In this document: positions 44,860 through 56,164 of the stretch, in pieces | Numbering within the stretch: position 1 is the first letter of the stretch | Layout: each line of letters starts with the position of its first letter | Assembly: GCA_944470555.2 (NCBI GenBank) | Contig: OX104130.1 | Span: 77,443,160 to 77,507,159, forward strand | Source of the DNA: Heterobilharzia americana | Lineage: Eukaryota > Platyhelminthes > Trematoda > Strigeidida > Schistosomatidae | DNA length: 64,000 bases | Direction of reading: 5' to 3' | The notes under the pieces: generated by a model | Told to the model about the DNA's origin: nothing | What the model saw: only the letters and a program-made list of their open reading frames with translations | The model's database searches: none | Translations under genes and position numbers: made by a program

Positions 44860-45680
44860 TGAAAACGTTAGTTGATACAGGTTGACAATTGGTCCTACGA
44901 TGAGCATAAATGAAACCATGTAGGAAAGAGACAGCGTAGAACCTGGCACATAGGTGCATCGAATCAAGTTTCTACACTTCACAGTAGTACACAAACAACA
45001 GGTAGGTAGAAAAATAGTGATATCAAGAAAGAAAAAGTAGTGTGACAGGATAAACAATCTGAAGATAAAAGTTAGTGTGAATATTCAAGCTTAAGAAGAC
45101 GTCACAGATTGAATATATCAGCGCCATTATAAGCAACTTACACCCATGTCACCAAAAATCCTCAACCAATGAGTCCTTTCATCTCGAAGACTCTAGCCAA
45201 GTAGTCTACGCCTCCCCACAAGACTAAGACAAAACGTCAGAGACTTCATCGACTGGTGTTGCATCTTGTTTTGGTAACCCTGAGCCCTCTTATAACCTAA
45301 TCCAGCTTCCCTAGGCGTGGTAAGTAGGGATAGGCGGTGGCTCGGTATGCGCAGTACACGTTCAAGCCATCTCAGTTGATGAAGGCTCACTTTATCAGTT
45401 GACTTGCCTATCTTGTTTAGTACCTTTTACCTGACCTCAGCATTGCTCATTGTATGATTTCCCCAAACACAAGCAATGCTACGACGAAATCTGTGATCAG
45501 GTACCTGTAATCGTTTCGTGTCTTCCCCTTTTAACGGCTGTCTCACAGCCGTACAACTGGCCAGAACGAACTGCAGCACAGTATACTCATCGTTTCATGG
45601 ATAGTCCAATAGGACCCAGTACAGAAGCGCAGCAGTTCGAGTTTCTACACTTTGCTGCAGAAAACTGAGTAAAAATAGAG
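44860..45680 (-). mobile_element. Decayed family B LINE, C-terminus and 3' UTR
   Basis: On the minus strand at 45193-45390 the family tail reads LHQLRWLERVLRIPSHRLS, then GYQNKMQHQSMKSLTF and SLVGRRRLLG. Upstream (45440-45600) is the region of the cysteine-rich tail. The 3' UTR reaches about 44860. Confidence 0.75.
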
Positions 45681-45689
45681 AGAAGAGGA

Positions 45690-46060
45690 AGTATGTTAAA
45701 ATAAATACGCTAAATATAAGAAAAGTGAATACATCTGTTCCATAGTGTTCCCGTTTCATGCAATGTCATCAGCTCTTCAACTATTGATTCCAAACGTGGG
45801 TAAAAACATAGACAGACAGACTACAATTTCTTACGCAGCTTAGATTAACTTTTGAGTATTCATTAGATTGCTGCTACAACTTACAGTAATTAATTTACAA
45901 CTAAGTAAATCTTAATTTTAAAGTAACAAGAACATACAAAACATAGACACATATGTTAGCGAATGCAAATAGTTTCAACAAACGAGACAAAGTACAGTTA
46001 ACTGTATCTTGGTAACTAATACTGATATTAGTTTGATATAGTTTAGAATGAATTTCGATG
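45690..46060. other. AT-rich, no gene seen
   Basis: No feature was recognised on either strand. Confidence 0.4.
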
Positions 46061-46064
46061 AATC

Positions 46065-46190
46065 GTGAGTTCGAACCCAGCTACACCTGTCGAAGTTTGG
46101 GCAACCAGGTAGTATCATTAACCCCTATGCAATATATGTACTTCATTGCTTACTGCACGAACATGTAGGTGGTTGTTAAGTGGATATCAT
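46065..46190 (+). repeat. tRNA-derived SINE remnant (family T1)
   Basis: A B-box GAGTTCGAACCC is followed by the T1 tail (CACCTGTCGAAGTTTGG, then CAACCAGGTAGTATCATTAA). The A-box part is lost. Confidence 0.55.
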
Positions 46191-46354
46191 TTCATTTTCA
46201 CGAAGGATGATTCTTGCACTTACTTTCTGATTGCCAGTTTAATAATCTTCATTATCTTTGTATCAACAAGAACACAATAAGATCGACTTGGTGTACCATT
46301 ATTATCATCACTATTATTACTACTATTGACTTCTGCGTTATTCTGACAATAAAA

Positions 46355-47370
46355 TGCTCATTGATGACTAGCTTCGAGAGGTGATTCCCAAAGTTTAAAT
46401 AAGAAGTCATGACCAGTGGGGCAAACCTGGTGGCCGTGAGGACAAATACTCAACAATGACATTAGGTGACGGTGGCGCTACATCGTGAACTGACAGAAGT
46501 TGGAAATATGGACGACTGGATTGCGACCCAGTGGCTCAATGGCAATATGCTGCCCATGGAACTTGAAGGTCCTGGATTCGATCCCCGGTGGGACAGGGTA
46601 GTGGGTGCGGACCACTGCCCAGTGATCTCAGGTTTTCAATGTTCCTCCAACTGATGCCAGTCAATGATGAATTCCAAACTAAAATCAATTAATAAACCTC
46701 CACAAACCTCCAGATAGAATTAATCCAGCGCTTATTGGTAACTAGCCTCGACAGGTGATTCCCGAAACACCGATGAGATGTCGTGACCAGTGGAGTCAGC
46801 TAAATCGAACATGAGGACAGTTACCCAAAGACGATATTGGATGTAGGCCACGCTATATCGTGGACTGACAGAAGTAGGAGATGTGGACGATTGGATCCCG
46901 GACCCAGTGACTCAATGGTAACGTATTGGCCACGAATCTGGGTACCCTCTGCTGAGTCGTCCTACACTAGGACGAAACGACTGTCCACTTTTCCCAAATT
47001 TCTACGACTGATGTCAGTTCATGATGAATACCAACTTGAAATCAGTAAATCCACACAAACCCCTAGATTAAATTGAAAAGAATCTTTTAGTATCAATTCA
47101 TCCTGATACATCGACAGGAATGATGGTTGTGATATATCATGAATCGAAAGAAATAGGAGTCAGTGAATAACTGAATCCCAGCCCAGTAGCGAATGCCAAC
47201 ACTCACACTGTGAAACATGATGGTCCTGGACTTGATGCCTTGCGGCGTCACAGGCGCGTATTGATGAAAAGTCCCAAAATAAAACAGAACAACCGCCTAG
47301 TGGTCCCAGGTCTCCCTATGCTTCTCCAACTGATGAAAATCTGTGATGAAAACAACTTTCCCCATCGTAT
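46355..47370 (+). repeat. Three HH2-type SINE units in tandem
   Basis: Unit 1 (46355-46705) has the head, tRNA-like block (A-box-like TGGCTCAATGGCAATATG, B-box GGATTCGATCCC) and end CTCCAACTGATGCCAGTC, but the hammerhead is deleted. Unit 2 (46735-47070) has a tRNA-like block and a hammerhead at about 46945-46990 with stem II GTCC/GGAC and GAAAC but a changed first core strand (CTGAGTC). Unit 3 (47110-47370) is badly decayed. Units 1 and 2 share the start TAACTAGCCTCGA-like and the end CCACAAACCTCCAGAT. Confidence 0.65.
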
Positions 47371-47416
47371 ATACCCTACTGTAATGCATATGTAATTATG
47401 TAGTGACTACAAAGTC

Positions 47417-48962
47417 CCGCCAGAAGCACTGAAAACAGACGCAGAGACAACAGCAGACATGTTTACACCACTATTGCAGAAGGTCTGGAAGGAAGGGAAG
47501 GTACCTGGCGATTGGAAGAAGAGTTACCTTGTCAAGCTCCCGAAGAAGGGAGACCTCAGTGTTCGCAAGGACTGGCGAGGAATCACTCTCCTGTCCAGCC
47601 CAAGCAAAATATTAAGCCGCATCATCTTGGAGAGACTAAAAGATGCACTGGATTCAAAACTACGAACCGAACAGGCTGGCTGCCTTCAGGAAGTACAAAT
47701 CATGTGCAGACCAAATTCCAACGCGCCACTTCGCATCATCATAGAACAGAGTACAGAATGGCAGTCAGCTCTCTACCTCAACTTCATCGACTTTGAAAAG
47801 GCCTTTGACAACGTCGACCGAGAAGTAATTTGGCAGTTGCTTCAACACTACGGAATACCGCAAAGCTTTATCAGCCTCATTCAACAACTATATGAAGACG
47901 CCACATGCCAAGTGATTCATAATGGGAAGCTCAGTGATGCTTTTGAAGTGAAGACAGGAGTAAAACAAGGCTGCCTACTATCACGCATGATATTCCTGAT
48001 TGTGGTTGACTGAACTGGATCATACAACAAACAGTGAGGAGTGAGAAGAGGGGGATACCCTGGTTGGACCGGGGAAAAGAACCTAGAAGATTTGGATTTC
48101 GCCAACGACGACTTGTGTCTGATGTCGCACAAACTTGAAGATGTACAGGTAAAAACTAACAAGTTGACAGAAGAGGTGAGGCAGTGAAGACGGGACTTCA
48201 AGTGAATATAGAGAAGACAGGTGATGAAGATGTCCAACCAACAACACCAACATCAACAACAGAAAGCTCCAATCACCATCAACGGAAGAAACTTAAAGAA
48301 AGTAGCCTCCTTCACCTATCTAGGCAGCACTGTTTCAACTACAGGCACCACTGACGAGGATATCAAAGTCAGGATCGGAGACACAGCAAGACAGGCCTTC
48401 ATTAACCTGAAACCAGTGTGGAGATCTTCTGCACTCCACTCAGCAAAAAGCGTGAACAAGATCCGGATTTTCTACACCAACTTCAGTCAAGTCAGTGCTT
48501 CTGCACGGTCCAGAGACTTGGCGCGTTACCAAAGGGATTTCCAATAAAGTACAGATATTCATCAACAACTGCCTACGATGGCTCGTTACTGAAGATCAGA
48601 TGGCCAGAAAGAATCAGCAACAAGCAACTCACTCTGGCAACAAACCAACCAGGAATCTATCGCCCAACAAATATGCACTGGAAGGAAGTGAAGATGGATT
48701 GGGCATACACTGAGAAGACCGACTGTAGACATCATGCGTCAGGCCAGACACTCGAGTGGAACCCAGATGGGAAGCGACGAGTTGAGTGTCCGAGGTGAGG
48801 GTGACATAGAGGAGATCTTGTGAGGAAGAAATGAGAGCTTGTGGGCTGTCGTGGAGCCAGGTTGAAAAGATTTCAGAGAACAGAGTGGAATGGAGACGTG
48901 CTACTGAAGCCCTATGTTTTATTAGGAACCCGACGGACAAATAAATAATATAATAATAATGA
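47417..48962 (+). mobile_element. 5'-truncated family A LINE with RT remnants
   Basis: The insertion is flanked by TACAAAGTC at 47408-47416 and 48963-48971. The ORF is open from 47459 for 184 codons (RT: LPKKGDLSVRKDWRGITLLS, FIDFEKAFDNVDREVIW, GVKQGCLLSRMIFL), then broken. The catalytic FADD reads FAND with an insertion. It ends with the family tail (AATAATATAATAATAAT). Confidence 0.9.
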
Positions 48963-49079
48963 TACAAAGTCATCTGTGACCTTTTCTGTGGCATATTTTC
49001 AGTGACGCAGGATCGGAATAATGACGCATCAAATAACAAGATACACAGAATTTCACACTGAATGACTGATAACCAGTCC

Positions 49080-49640
49080 GTTTTGTCGTGTTATACGGCT
49101 GTGAGACATAGCTGTCAAAGGTAGAAAACATGAAGCTGCTGCAAGTGTTTGATCATATATCTCTGCGTATTTAGTGGAATCATAGAGTGAGCAGTGTTGC
49201 CAGCCTTCATCGGCTGAGATGGCTTAGACACATGCTGCGCATGCCGAGCTATCACCTAACTCAACGTGCCATGCTGGGGGAAGTTCGATTAATTGATGAA
49301 GTTTGTTACTGTTGCTCTGAGTCGTGTGGGGAGGAGTACACTGCCTGTTTAGGGTCCTCGAGATGAAAGGAATCATTGGTTGAGGACTCTTAGTGACATG
49401 TCTGAAAATCAGCCACAATAGCGCAGATGTATTCACATCTTATGAAGCCTAAATAATCGCCATAGACGTTATTTTCAGATTGTTTATTCTTAGATCACTT
49501 CGTCCACTTTGATATCACTCCTTTTCAATCCACCTGTTTTTTGTGTACTACTGTGAAGTGTGTGGCAACTTCAGTCAATGCACCTAAGTGCAAGGTTCTA
49601 CGTTGACTTTGTCAGTCAGTCAGTACCAGTTTAAAATCTC
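49080..49640 (+). mobile_element. Decayed family B LINE, C-terminus and 3' UTR
   Basis: The plus strand carries TTATACGGCTGTGAGACATA (the VLLYGCET region with changes), then CATCGGCTGAGATGGCTTAG, GGGTCCTCGAGATGAAAGG, and the family 3' UTR ending near 49640. Confidence 0.75.
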
Positions 49641-49964
49641 TCATTATGCGAACATCATTGGACAAAAAAAGACCAAGGACATTTTTGACCTTATCTACGT
49701 GTGATATATATGTAAATTTTGGATAATGGATAAGGATTGAAGGTGAAGTGAAAATCTCGGTAGCGGTACTTGGTTTATTTTCCTGAAAAATCTTGGAAAA
49801 TTAGAATTACCAAATTTTGAACAGCAAGATTTATGTAAGTGTGATCAATAGAATTCGGTGAGCACTTATGACTGGAAACTATATAATTAGCTACAGTAGG
49901 CACTGTGGTAGAGTATAATTCCATATTACACTAGTTTATTTAATACAAGATACAGTACTACAGT

Positions 49965-50115
49965 GGAAGTGTGGTTCACTGGTTTAGGAAAACGACTATC
50001 AACTAGTAGGACACAGGTTCGAATGTCTCTTCACCTACCGAAGTTTAGGCAGTATCAGTAGACTTCACACGACAGGTATCGCTCATCTGTTACTACACAA
50101 GGTTGTTGAGTACAC
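49965..50115 (+). repeat. tRNA-derived SINE copy (family T1)
   Basis: It has an A-box-like TGGTTCACTGGTTTAGG, a B-box ACAGGTTCGAATG and the tail CACCTACCGAAGTTTAGG, aligning with 1905-2100 through GTTGTTGAGTAC. Confidence 0.6.
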
Positions 50116-50164
50116 TCCTAGTTACTATCCAGTGACAAACCACCACTTACAATCAGGTCCTACA

Positions 50165-50350
50165 GAAGATTAGTCGTGGCCCAAATGGTTCAATGGCAAC
50201 GTCTCTGGCTACAGTACTGGTTGACATGGGTTGGGTTTCAAGTATCTAAGACGCCAGACACGCCCTGAGAGAGAGGGCCAGTAAGCATGAAACTTAGGGC
50301 CATCGCTCCCTGTCAGTCCCCAACGCTCACCCATCCTCGACCCCTAGTCA
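50165..50350 (+). repeat. tRNA-headed SINE remnant
   Basis: It has an A-box-like AATGGTTCAATGGCAACG (50186) and a B-box-like GGGTTTCAAGTATC (50230), followed by a GC-richer stretch. It resembles the HH2 head; no hammerhead follows. Confidence 0.4.
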
Positions 50351-50359
50351 CTTAATAAT

Positions 50360-50740
50360 GCAGACTTTTCAGCTAGGTAGCTGATATTTCTGATACTGTC
50401 CCGTCAAAAATCTTGATCATATTTCATATACATAAACACTTACTGTTTAAATATCAACCTATTTAAAAATAACCTTTCCAAAAAACAACACATCATGAGT
50501 GTGAATGAATATACAAATGCGCTTATGCATACACATAAAACGTTACATGTTCACCCTTGAACTCACATCATTTGTATCCGATTCTGTATCACTTTCAGTA
50601 TTTAATTCATCATTCAGTGTATTTACATTGCCAAGAAAAGCTGAATTAGAAGTAGATAGAGATAAGAGAATTTACACCAACTACATGAAATAGTGCAAAG
50701 ATCGAAAAACTACAAAAGTATTTACATTCAAAACATACAA
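50360..50740. other. AT-rich, no gene seen
   Basis: A 62-codon open frame at 50505-50693 has no support. Confidence 0.4.
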
Positions 50741-50744
50741 TGCT

Positions 50745-51180
50745 GGCCAAAGTAGGTACAGAATGGATAAAGGTTCAAGAAAGCCACACTAAAACATGGA
50801 ATCAGTGCATGAAGTCGTTGACTGTTCGTTTAACCCATATAGGCCGATGTAGACTAGTCAGGTATCGTCCACCGGACAAGAGAAAATAGTGGTTGGAGAC
50901 TCTACATGATGTGACTCAAAACCGATATGAGTAGCACAGATGTATACTCACATTATCCTCATTCCAACCGCTATACCCAATCTCACCATCCTCTCATTCT
51001 TCCTTTCTCTCTTTTACTAGTTTCTACTTCTACTTCCTTTGACTGATTTTCCTTTCCTTCTTCATCTCCCATTTTATTCCCTAGTTACTTGATGTGCTGA
51101 TATGAGGTGTGGCAACTTGGACTGTCGTGCAGTAATGCCTGATTTGATGTTGATCTTGATGACGATGATGACACGCAACA
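50745..51180 (+). mobile_element. 5'-truncated family B LINE copy
   Basis: It is nearly identical to 53150-53575: CACACTAAAACATGGAATCA, then GTTTAACCCATATAGGCCG and the 3' UTR ending in a GATGAC/GATGATG tail. No target-site duplication is evident. Confidence 0.8.
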
Positions 51181-51384
51181 GTGTATTATAACAAACACTA
51201 ACATACACACAAAAAAGGCGACTTTAAAAGCCACCCTATTGAAAAACCGCTCTCCCAGGCGGAATACCTAAACCTGATTGGTTATTTAAGCAGCTGCTAG
51301 GGTAACCTTTAAAGCCACTCCAAAAAAGTCGAAATTGAAGTGCACTCAGTAGGCTTGAGCGCATATTCGTGCAGTAGCCAATGA

Positions 51385-51515
51385 GCCCGACATATTTTGT
51401 GAGGGTTAATGATACTACCTGGTTGCCTACACCTACTTAGGTGGAGTAGAGCTTGAATCCACGATCCATTGGTTAAAAGTCATCTCCTTAAATCAATGAG
51501 CTACAGCTCCATAGA
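51385..51515 (-). repeat. tRNA-derived SINE copy (family T1)
   Basis: The minus strand has GGAGCTGTAGCTCATTGAT, a B-box-like GGATTCAAGCTC, then CACCTAAGTAGGTG and CAACCAGGTAGTATCATTAA. Confidence 0.6.
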
Positions 51516-51576
51516 CATGCAAGATGGATATAATTTCAGTAAGGTTAACCTTATGGTTATACCCAATACCACTTAC

Positions 51577-51874
51577 TTGGTGCTAAAATAATAGGATTTA
51601 CATGTGCTTCGCTGATTGGATTTGCTTTATTGTTCGATACAATAGTAGTGTTAGTATGGACAGGTGAATTCTTGCCATCTTGGGTATTATCAGACTGTTG
51701 ATGATGCTGATGCTGCCGTTGTTCATTACTACAAGATGAGCCAGTTTTTTCAATTAACAAGTCAGCATGACATAGTGAACAGACACGTACACGTGATGAA
51801 CCTTGATAAGGTAATATCCACCGGTAAGTAGAACACTTATCACAAACAACTTTTCCACAATGTCGACAATGATG
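51577..51874 (-). CDS. FYVE-domain protein, one internal exon
   Basis: The exon starts after a TTTTTAG acceptor and ends at a GTAAGT donor (minus strand). Its first ~45 residues are the second half of a FYVE zinc finger: HHCRHCGKVVCDKCSTYRW then ILP and RVRVCSLCHADLL. The signature R/HHCR.CG with later C..C pairs is present; FYVE domains bind phosphatidylinositol 3-phosphate on endosomal membranes. The rest is a low-complexity Gln/His/Ser-rich linker (NEQRQHQHHQQSDNTQDGKN). The first zinc-binding cysteines must lie in an upstream exon (higher coordinates), not located. The exact gene is uncertain. Confidence 0.85.
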
Positions 51875-51924
51875 CTAAAAATTAAGAGGAAAGAATTAAT
51901 GAAATTATCATTTGACTATATGAG

Positions 51925-52036
51925 ATAGCCGTAGTTTGGCAGACTGGCATTTATACTGGGTGATGATTGGTCACTGGTTCGAATCCGGCCGCGGTCCACA
52001 TTTTCACTTCACCTTCAATCATCATCCAGTATAAAT
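51925..52036. repeat. T2 SINE fold-back (short inverted repeat)
   Basis: TTTATACTGGGTGATGATTG at 51949-51968 faces CAATCATCATCCAGTATAAA at 52017-52036, with the T2 B-box segment GGTTCGAATCCGG between. A minus-strand tail is fused to a plus-strand body. Confidence 0.65.
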
Positions 52037-52409
52037 TAATGAAATATTGATCTGTAAGCTTGTCAATAAAACAATACAGTCCAGTTCGCTTAACCGATAA
52101 TAAATGGAACAAAGTACAGTGAGGGTATTCTAAATCCCACAACATGACAAGAAAAGAAATAACATATAAGGGAGCAGAAAGTTAATACAAAATAGATTAT
52201 TATACGTGATGCGCCATTTTCACTAGTACCAAACAGACTGAAGTGAAAGTGCTGAGTCTCACTAAAACCGCATAATGATTCACAAACGTGACATAAATCC
52301 TACTGTGTTGACAAGTTATCAACACTAGATGTTACAGCATCGAAAAATTGATCCTTACTGGGACTTCAAATCAATTAGAATAAGAAATGAGGGACCCTAA
52401 TTGTATTGT

Positions 52410-53580
52410 CTCAACTTTCTTGCGTGTTAGAACCTACGTCTACGTAGAGTGGTGTCCTTCAAGGATGCCCACTCTCTCGAATCTTATTCAATTTTATCCT
52501 AGATGTTCTTATGGAGGTCTCACTTGTTATCTGACTACATAGAGATTGACCTGATCACTGGAGAATTTTCGGTAGACTTAGAATACGCACATGACATGGT
52601 ACAATTAGGTGAAGACGCTGACAAGATACAGAGTATTCTCGTCACTCAAGTGCAAATTATTGCTCCAGACTGGTCCCCAACGATACTCCGACTAACAAAA
52701 GAGAGTGAAGCGGTTGAGCGCCTTAAAAACTCCATCTGCCTGCCAAGTAGGATCAGCCACGGTGGGTGAGTGGTGGATGAAATCTCTGTACGGATACAAA
52801 AGGCTCGGTTGGCTTTTGCCAACTTACGCCATCAGTGGTGCCGCCACGATATCTGGTTATCTATTAAGGGTCGAGTGTACCATGCTACAGTTCGCTCTGT
52901 TCTACTGTTTGGCTTTGAAACATGACCACTAAAGGTAGAAGAAATGAGAAGGCTTCAGGTGTTTGACTACCGTTGCATTCGCAGTATAGGCCATGTTTCG
53001 TGATGTCACCACGTGAGGAACGTAGAAGTCAGATGTAGAGTTTTAGGCAGGAGAGGTAAGACAGTTGATGAAGTTGTGGACCTTCATCGACTGAGATGGT
53101 TGGGACATGTGTTACTAATACCTAACCACCATCTGTCGCGCCAAAGTAGGTTGAGGCTGGACAAAGGCTCAAGAAAGCCACACTAAAACATGGAATCAGT
53201 GCATGAAGTCGTTGACTGTTCGTTTAACCCATATAGGCCGATGTAGACTAGTCAGGTATCGTCCACGGGACAAGACAAAATAGTGGTTGGAGACTCTACA
53301 TGATGTGACTCAAAACCGATATGAGTAGTGCAGATGTATACTCACATTATCCTCATTCCAACCGCTATACCCAATCTCACCATCTTCTCATTCTTCCTTT
53401 CTCTCTTTTACTAGTTTCTACTTCTACTTCCTTTGACTGATTCTCCTTTCCTTCTTCATCTCTCATTTTATTCCCTAGTTACTTGATGTGCTGATATGAG
53501 GTGTGGCAACTTGGACTGTCGTGCAGTAATGCCTGATTTAATATTGATCTTGATGACGATGATGATGTACTTTCGCTAAC
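52410..53580 (+). mobile_element. Family B LINE copy, RT to 3' end, decayed
   Basis: The plus strand has GGTGTCCTTCAAGGATGCCC (SGVLQGCP region), VDLEYAHDMVQLGEDADKIQ (YADD changed to YAHD), then GFETLPLKVEE-like and LHRLRWLGHVLLIPNHHL-like segments in different frames. It ends with the family 3' UTR and a GATGACGATGATGATG tail. Confidence 0.8.
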
Positions 53581-53589
53581 TATTTGCTT

Positions 53590-54245
53590 CCAGCATACTG
53601 CATTAATTCTATATTTCTTACAAACTTGCGCTTACTTGATCCTGTAATTCTTTATCAATAACATATTACTTACACTTATAAAACTTATTTTGAACTTAAG
53701 AAATTTCTATGCGGTAATTACATTTCTGTCAGGAGAGACGTTTATTACAATTTTTGATTTTGTCATGCTTTTTTTAGTTAGTTATATCGGTTTACAATCC
53801 AGCTTGACATCGATTGAGATAAGAAGACTTCATTGAGTAACACGTGTGATGACAATAAACTGACAGTTATATACAACTCGTTCACATATAAAAACTCAAT
53901 GATTTAAGTGAAAGAAGTATGTGGTGAGCAGCTGATGCTCATAGCTGCACTTGCATATGACAAAGTTAGTGTCAGTAACACAAAGTCTGGTGATTCGAAT
54001 CCCTTTTCGGTTTAAGCCTTCTTTCATCTTCATCATCAAAAACGCTTTCTATGCAAACACTAGTCGCCTAACCAAGGATATCTCACACCGTTTATTTCTT
54101 CGGCAAACGTTGTTGAAAATGCTTTGTTTAATTTACTATAAAATCATTGAAAAAAAAGCTTCATAACCAGTGACATGAACTTTGTTAAGTAATCAACGAA
54201 GTACTGTTAGGCTTCTCTTTTCATGTTCAACTATAGATAATAGAC
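53590..54245. other. AT-rich, no gene seen
   Basis: A B-box-like GTGATTCGAATCCC at 53990 may be a SINE relic. Nothing else is recognised. Confidence 0.4.
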
Positions 54246-54249
54246 TGCA

Positions 54250-54445
54250 GACAGACAGACAAAATCAGCGCAGAACTACGCACGCAAGTGTATTTATTTA
54301 AGTCGCCACCCTTCACAATAGTAAGCAACAAACAAAATGGGCATAAAAAGACTGATACCAAAACAGACAGGGGTGTATGGGAAGAGAAACAATTTGAAAA
54401 TAAAGGTTAGTGAAAATATTGAAGCTTTATAGTGACGGTTAGTGA
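54250..54445 (-). mobile_element. Family B LINE 3' UTR fragment
   Basis: ACAGACAAAATCAGCGCAGA, reversed, matches the family B 3' UTR end seen at 15240 and 54840. Only the UTR is present. Confidence 0.55.
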
Positions 54446-54839
54446 ACAAGAAAATGAAAGAAGGTGTAGTGATCCAAGTAGATCTCATTCAGTGGTTTTG
54501 ATTAAATCGACGGCACTTAAGAAAGCATGAAAAACACTGGAAAATATACACAGTCAGTGAGTGATGAAAAATTTAAAATCAGAATTAAGCCCCAGTTTAC
54601 TAAATGAAGTTCTTCAGATGATGAAAACTAAAAACAAAGTTTAACAACGTTGAGTAATTTGTTTTATTAAGCCACATCGATGTTATGAAAAGGAGAGATA
54701 TTATCTAACTACCTGAACCTATCCAGATGAACGGAGCATTAAATGCATAACAAATTAGATGAATATCGAGCATCTGACTTATGAGTCATAGTTCCCCCGA
54801 AAGACTAAAAACAAAAATCTTTCCATCTACTTTATCTTT

Positions 54840-55170
54840 AAGACAGACAAGCAGATAAAATCAGCGTAAAGACTTGAACATTGGTTCAAGTTGCCATACT
54901 TCACAGTAGTATACAACGAACAAATGGATAGAAAAAGCCTGAAAGCCTGAAAGTAGAAAAAGGCATAAGGAGGGAGAGAAAATTTAGAAATGAAGATTAG
55001 TCAAAATATTCCAGCTTTAGAAGATGTCCAACAGAAGAATACATCTGCATCATTTTGAACAATTTCACCAAACGTTCTTAACCACTGATTCCTATCGTTT
55101 CGGGGGATCCCAGCCAGTTAGTCTCCACCTCTCTACATGCCTCACATCAACAACTTTATGACTAGCACAA
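54840..55170 (-). mobile_element. Decayed family B LINE 3' end
   Basis: The 3' UTR and the last codons of the ORF (reversed CTGATTCCTATCGTTTCGGG region, 'GPRD/NRWLE' segment) are present at 55080-55130. It is 5' truncated near 55170. Confidence 0.6.
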
Positions 55171-55204
55171 GCGATAAACAAATCCCCTGTTTTCAGGATA
55201 GAAT

Positions 55205-55430
55205 TCATCATGAACTGACATCAGTTGGATGATCATTGGAAACCTGGGAGCACTGGACAGCTGTTTCGCCCTAATATAGGACTCCTCAGCAGTGCGCACT
55301 CACGACCCCGCCAGGCCTCGAGCCGAGAACCTTGGGGTTACGTGGCTAGGAAGTTACCATTGAGCCACTGGGTCGGAACCCAATGGTCCACAATATAGCG
55401 CGACCCCCATCCAATGTCGTCGCTGAGTGA
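55205..55430 (-). repeat. Hammerhead SINE (HH2), left arm of a second palindrome
   Basis: The minus-strand head lies near 55430, the tRNA-like block (A-box TGGCTCAATGGTAAC, B-box GGCTCGAGGCC) at 55315-55370, a hammerhead at 55250-55295 and the end CAACTGATGTCAGTTC. It is head-to-head with 55440-55690. Confidence 0.85.
55250..55295 (-). ncRNA. Hammerhead ribozyme with canonical core (HH2)
   Basis: The minus strand reads GCACTG (stem I), CTGAGGA, GTCCT/AGGGC stem II (one G-U pair) with loop ATATT, GAAA, minimal stem III CAGCTG, TC, then CAGTGC closing stem I with six perfect pairs. Every invariant core position is canonical. Predicted cleavage follows the GUC. It is the best-preserved HH2 ribozyme in the window. 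Confidence 0.8.
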
Positions 55431-55439
55431 CCGTCTTCA

Positions 55440-55690
55440 TCTTCGACAGAAGTAGGAAATATGGATCATTAGATTCCGACCCAGTGGCTCAGTGGTAACG
55501 TCCTAGCTACATAACCTCAAGGTTCTCGGTTCGAACCCTAGCAGGATCGTGAGTGCACACTGTTGAGGAGTCCCGTACCAGGACGAAAAAGCTGTCCATT
55601 GTTCCCAGGTTTCCAATGTTTATCCAATTGATGTCAGTTCATGATGAATTCCAACCTAAAATCAATTAATAAACTCTCCACAAACCTCCA
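55440..55690 (+). repeat. Hammerhead SINE (HH2), right arm of a second palindrome
   Basis: CGACAGAAGTAGGAAATATG head, A-box TGGCTCAGTGGTAACG, B-box GGTTCGAACCC, hammerhead at 55555-55601, and the end CAATTGATGTCAGTTC followed by CCACAAACCTCCAGATTG. In this copy the core starts TTGAGGA instead of CTGAGGA; GAAA is intact. Confidence 0.8.
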
Positions 55691-55699
55691 GATTGACAT

Positions 55700-56160
55700 C
55701 TCCTCTTTGCCCAATTTTAGAAACATCTGAAAACAGTAGATACATTATATGGTTTTTCACAGATTTAAAAACTATCATTTACATCTAAAATGATTTGAAT
55801 AATTTAAACAAAAGATTGATGGAACGATCCTTCCTACAGGATAAAAGAAAATACAGTCTATTAACTAATTGTGAAATTTTACTAAAGCGAATGAAACTGG
55901 CCGATGGGAAAGTTCAAATATGAGATACAGCAGGACATCAGTTCAAAATGAAACATTGGAAGATTATGAAAAGCGGAGAGCAAAAAATAATAATAATTAA
56001 TTGTAAAGTGCTTAGTTGAATTAGAAAGTAAGTGAATGGTATATTTAATTCAGTACTCATATACAGACCCATGTACTGAAGCGGACTATGCACCACTTTT
56101 CAAGATACTTAACAATACTAATCGACTATACAAGCTTCACAAACAGATTATGCAGAGAGA
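55700..56160. other. AT-rich, no gene seen
   Basis: No feature was recognised on either strand. Confidence 0.4.
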
Positions 56161-56164
56161 CAAA

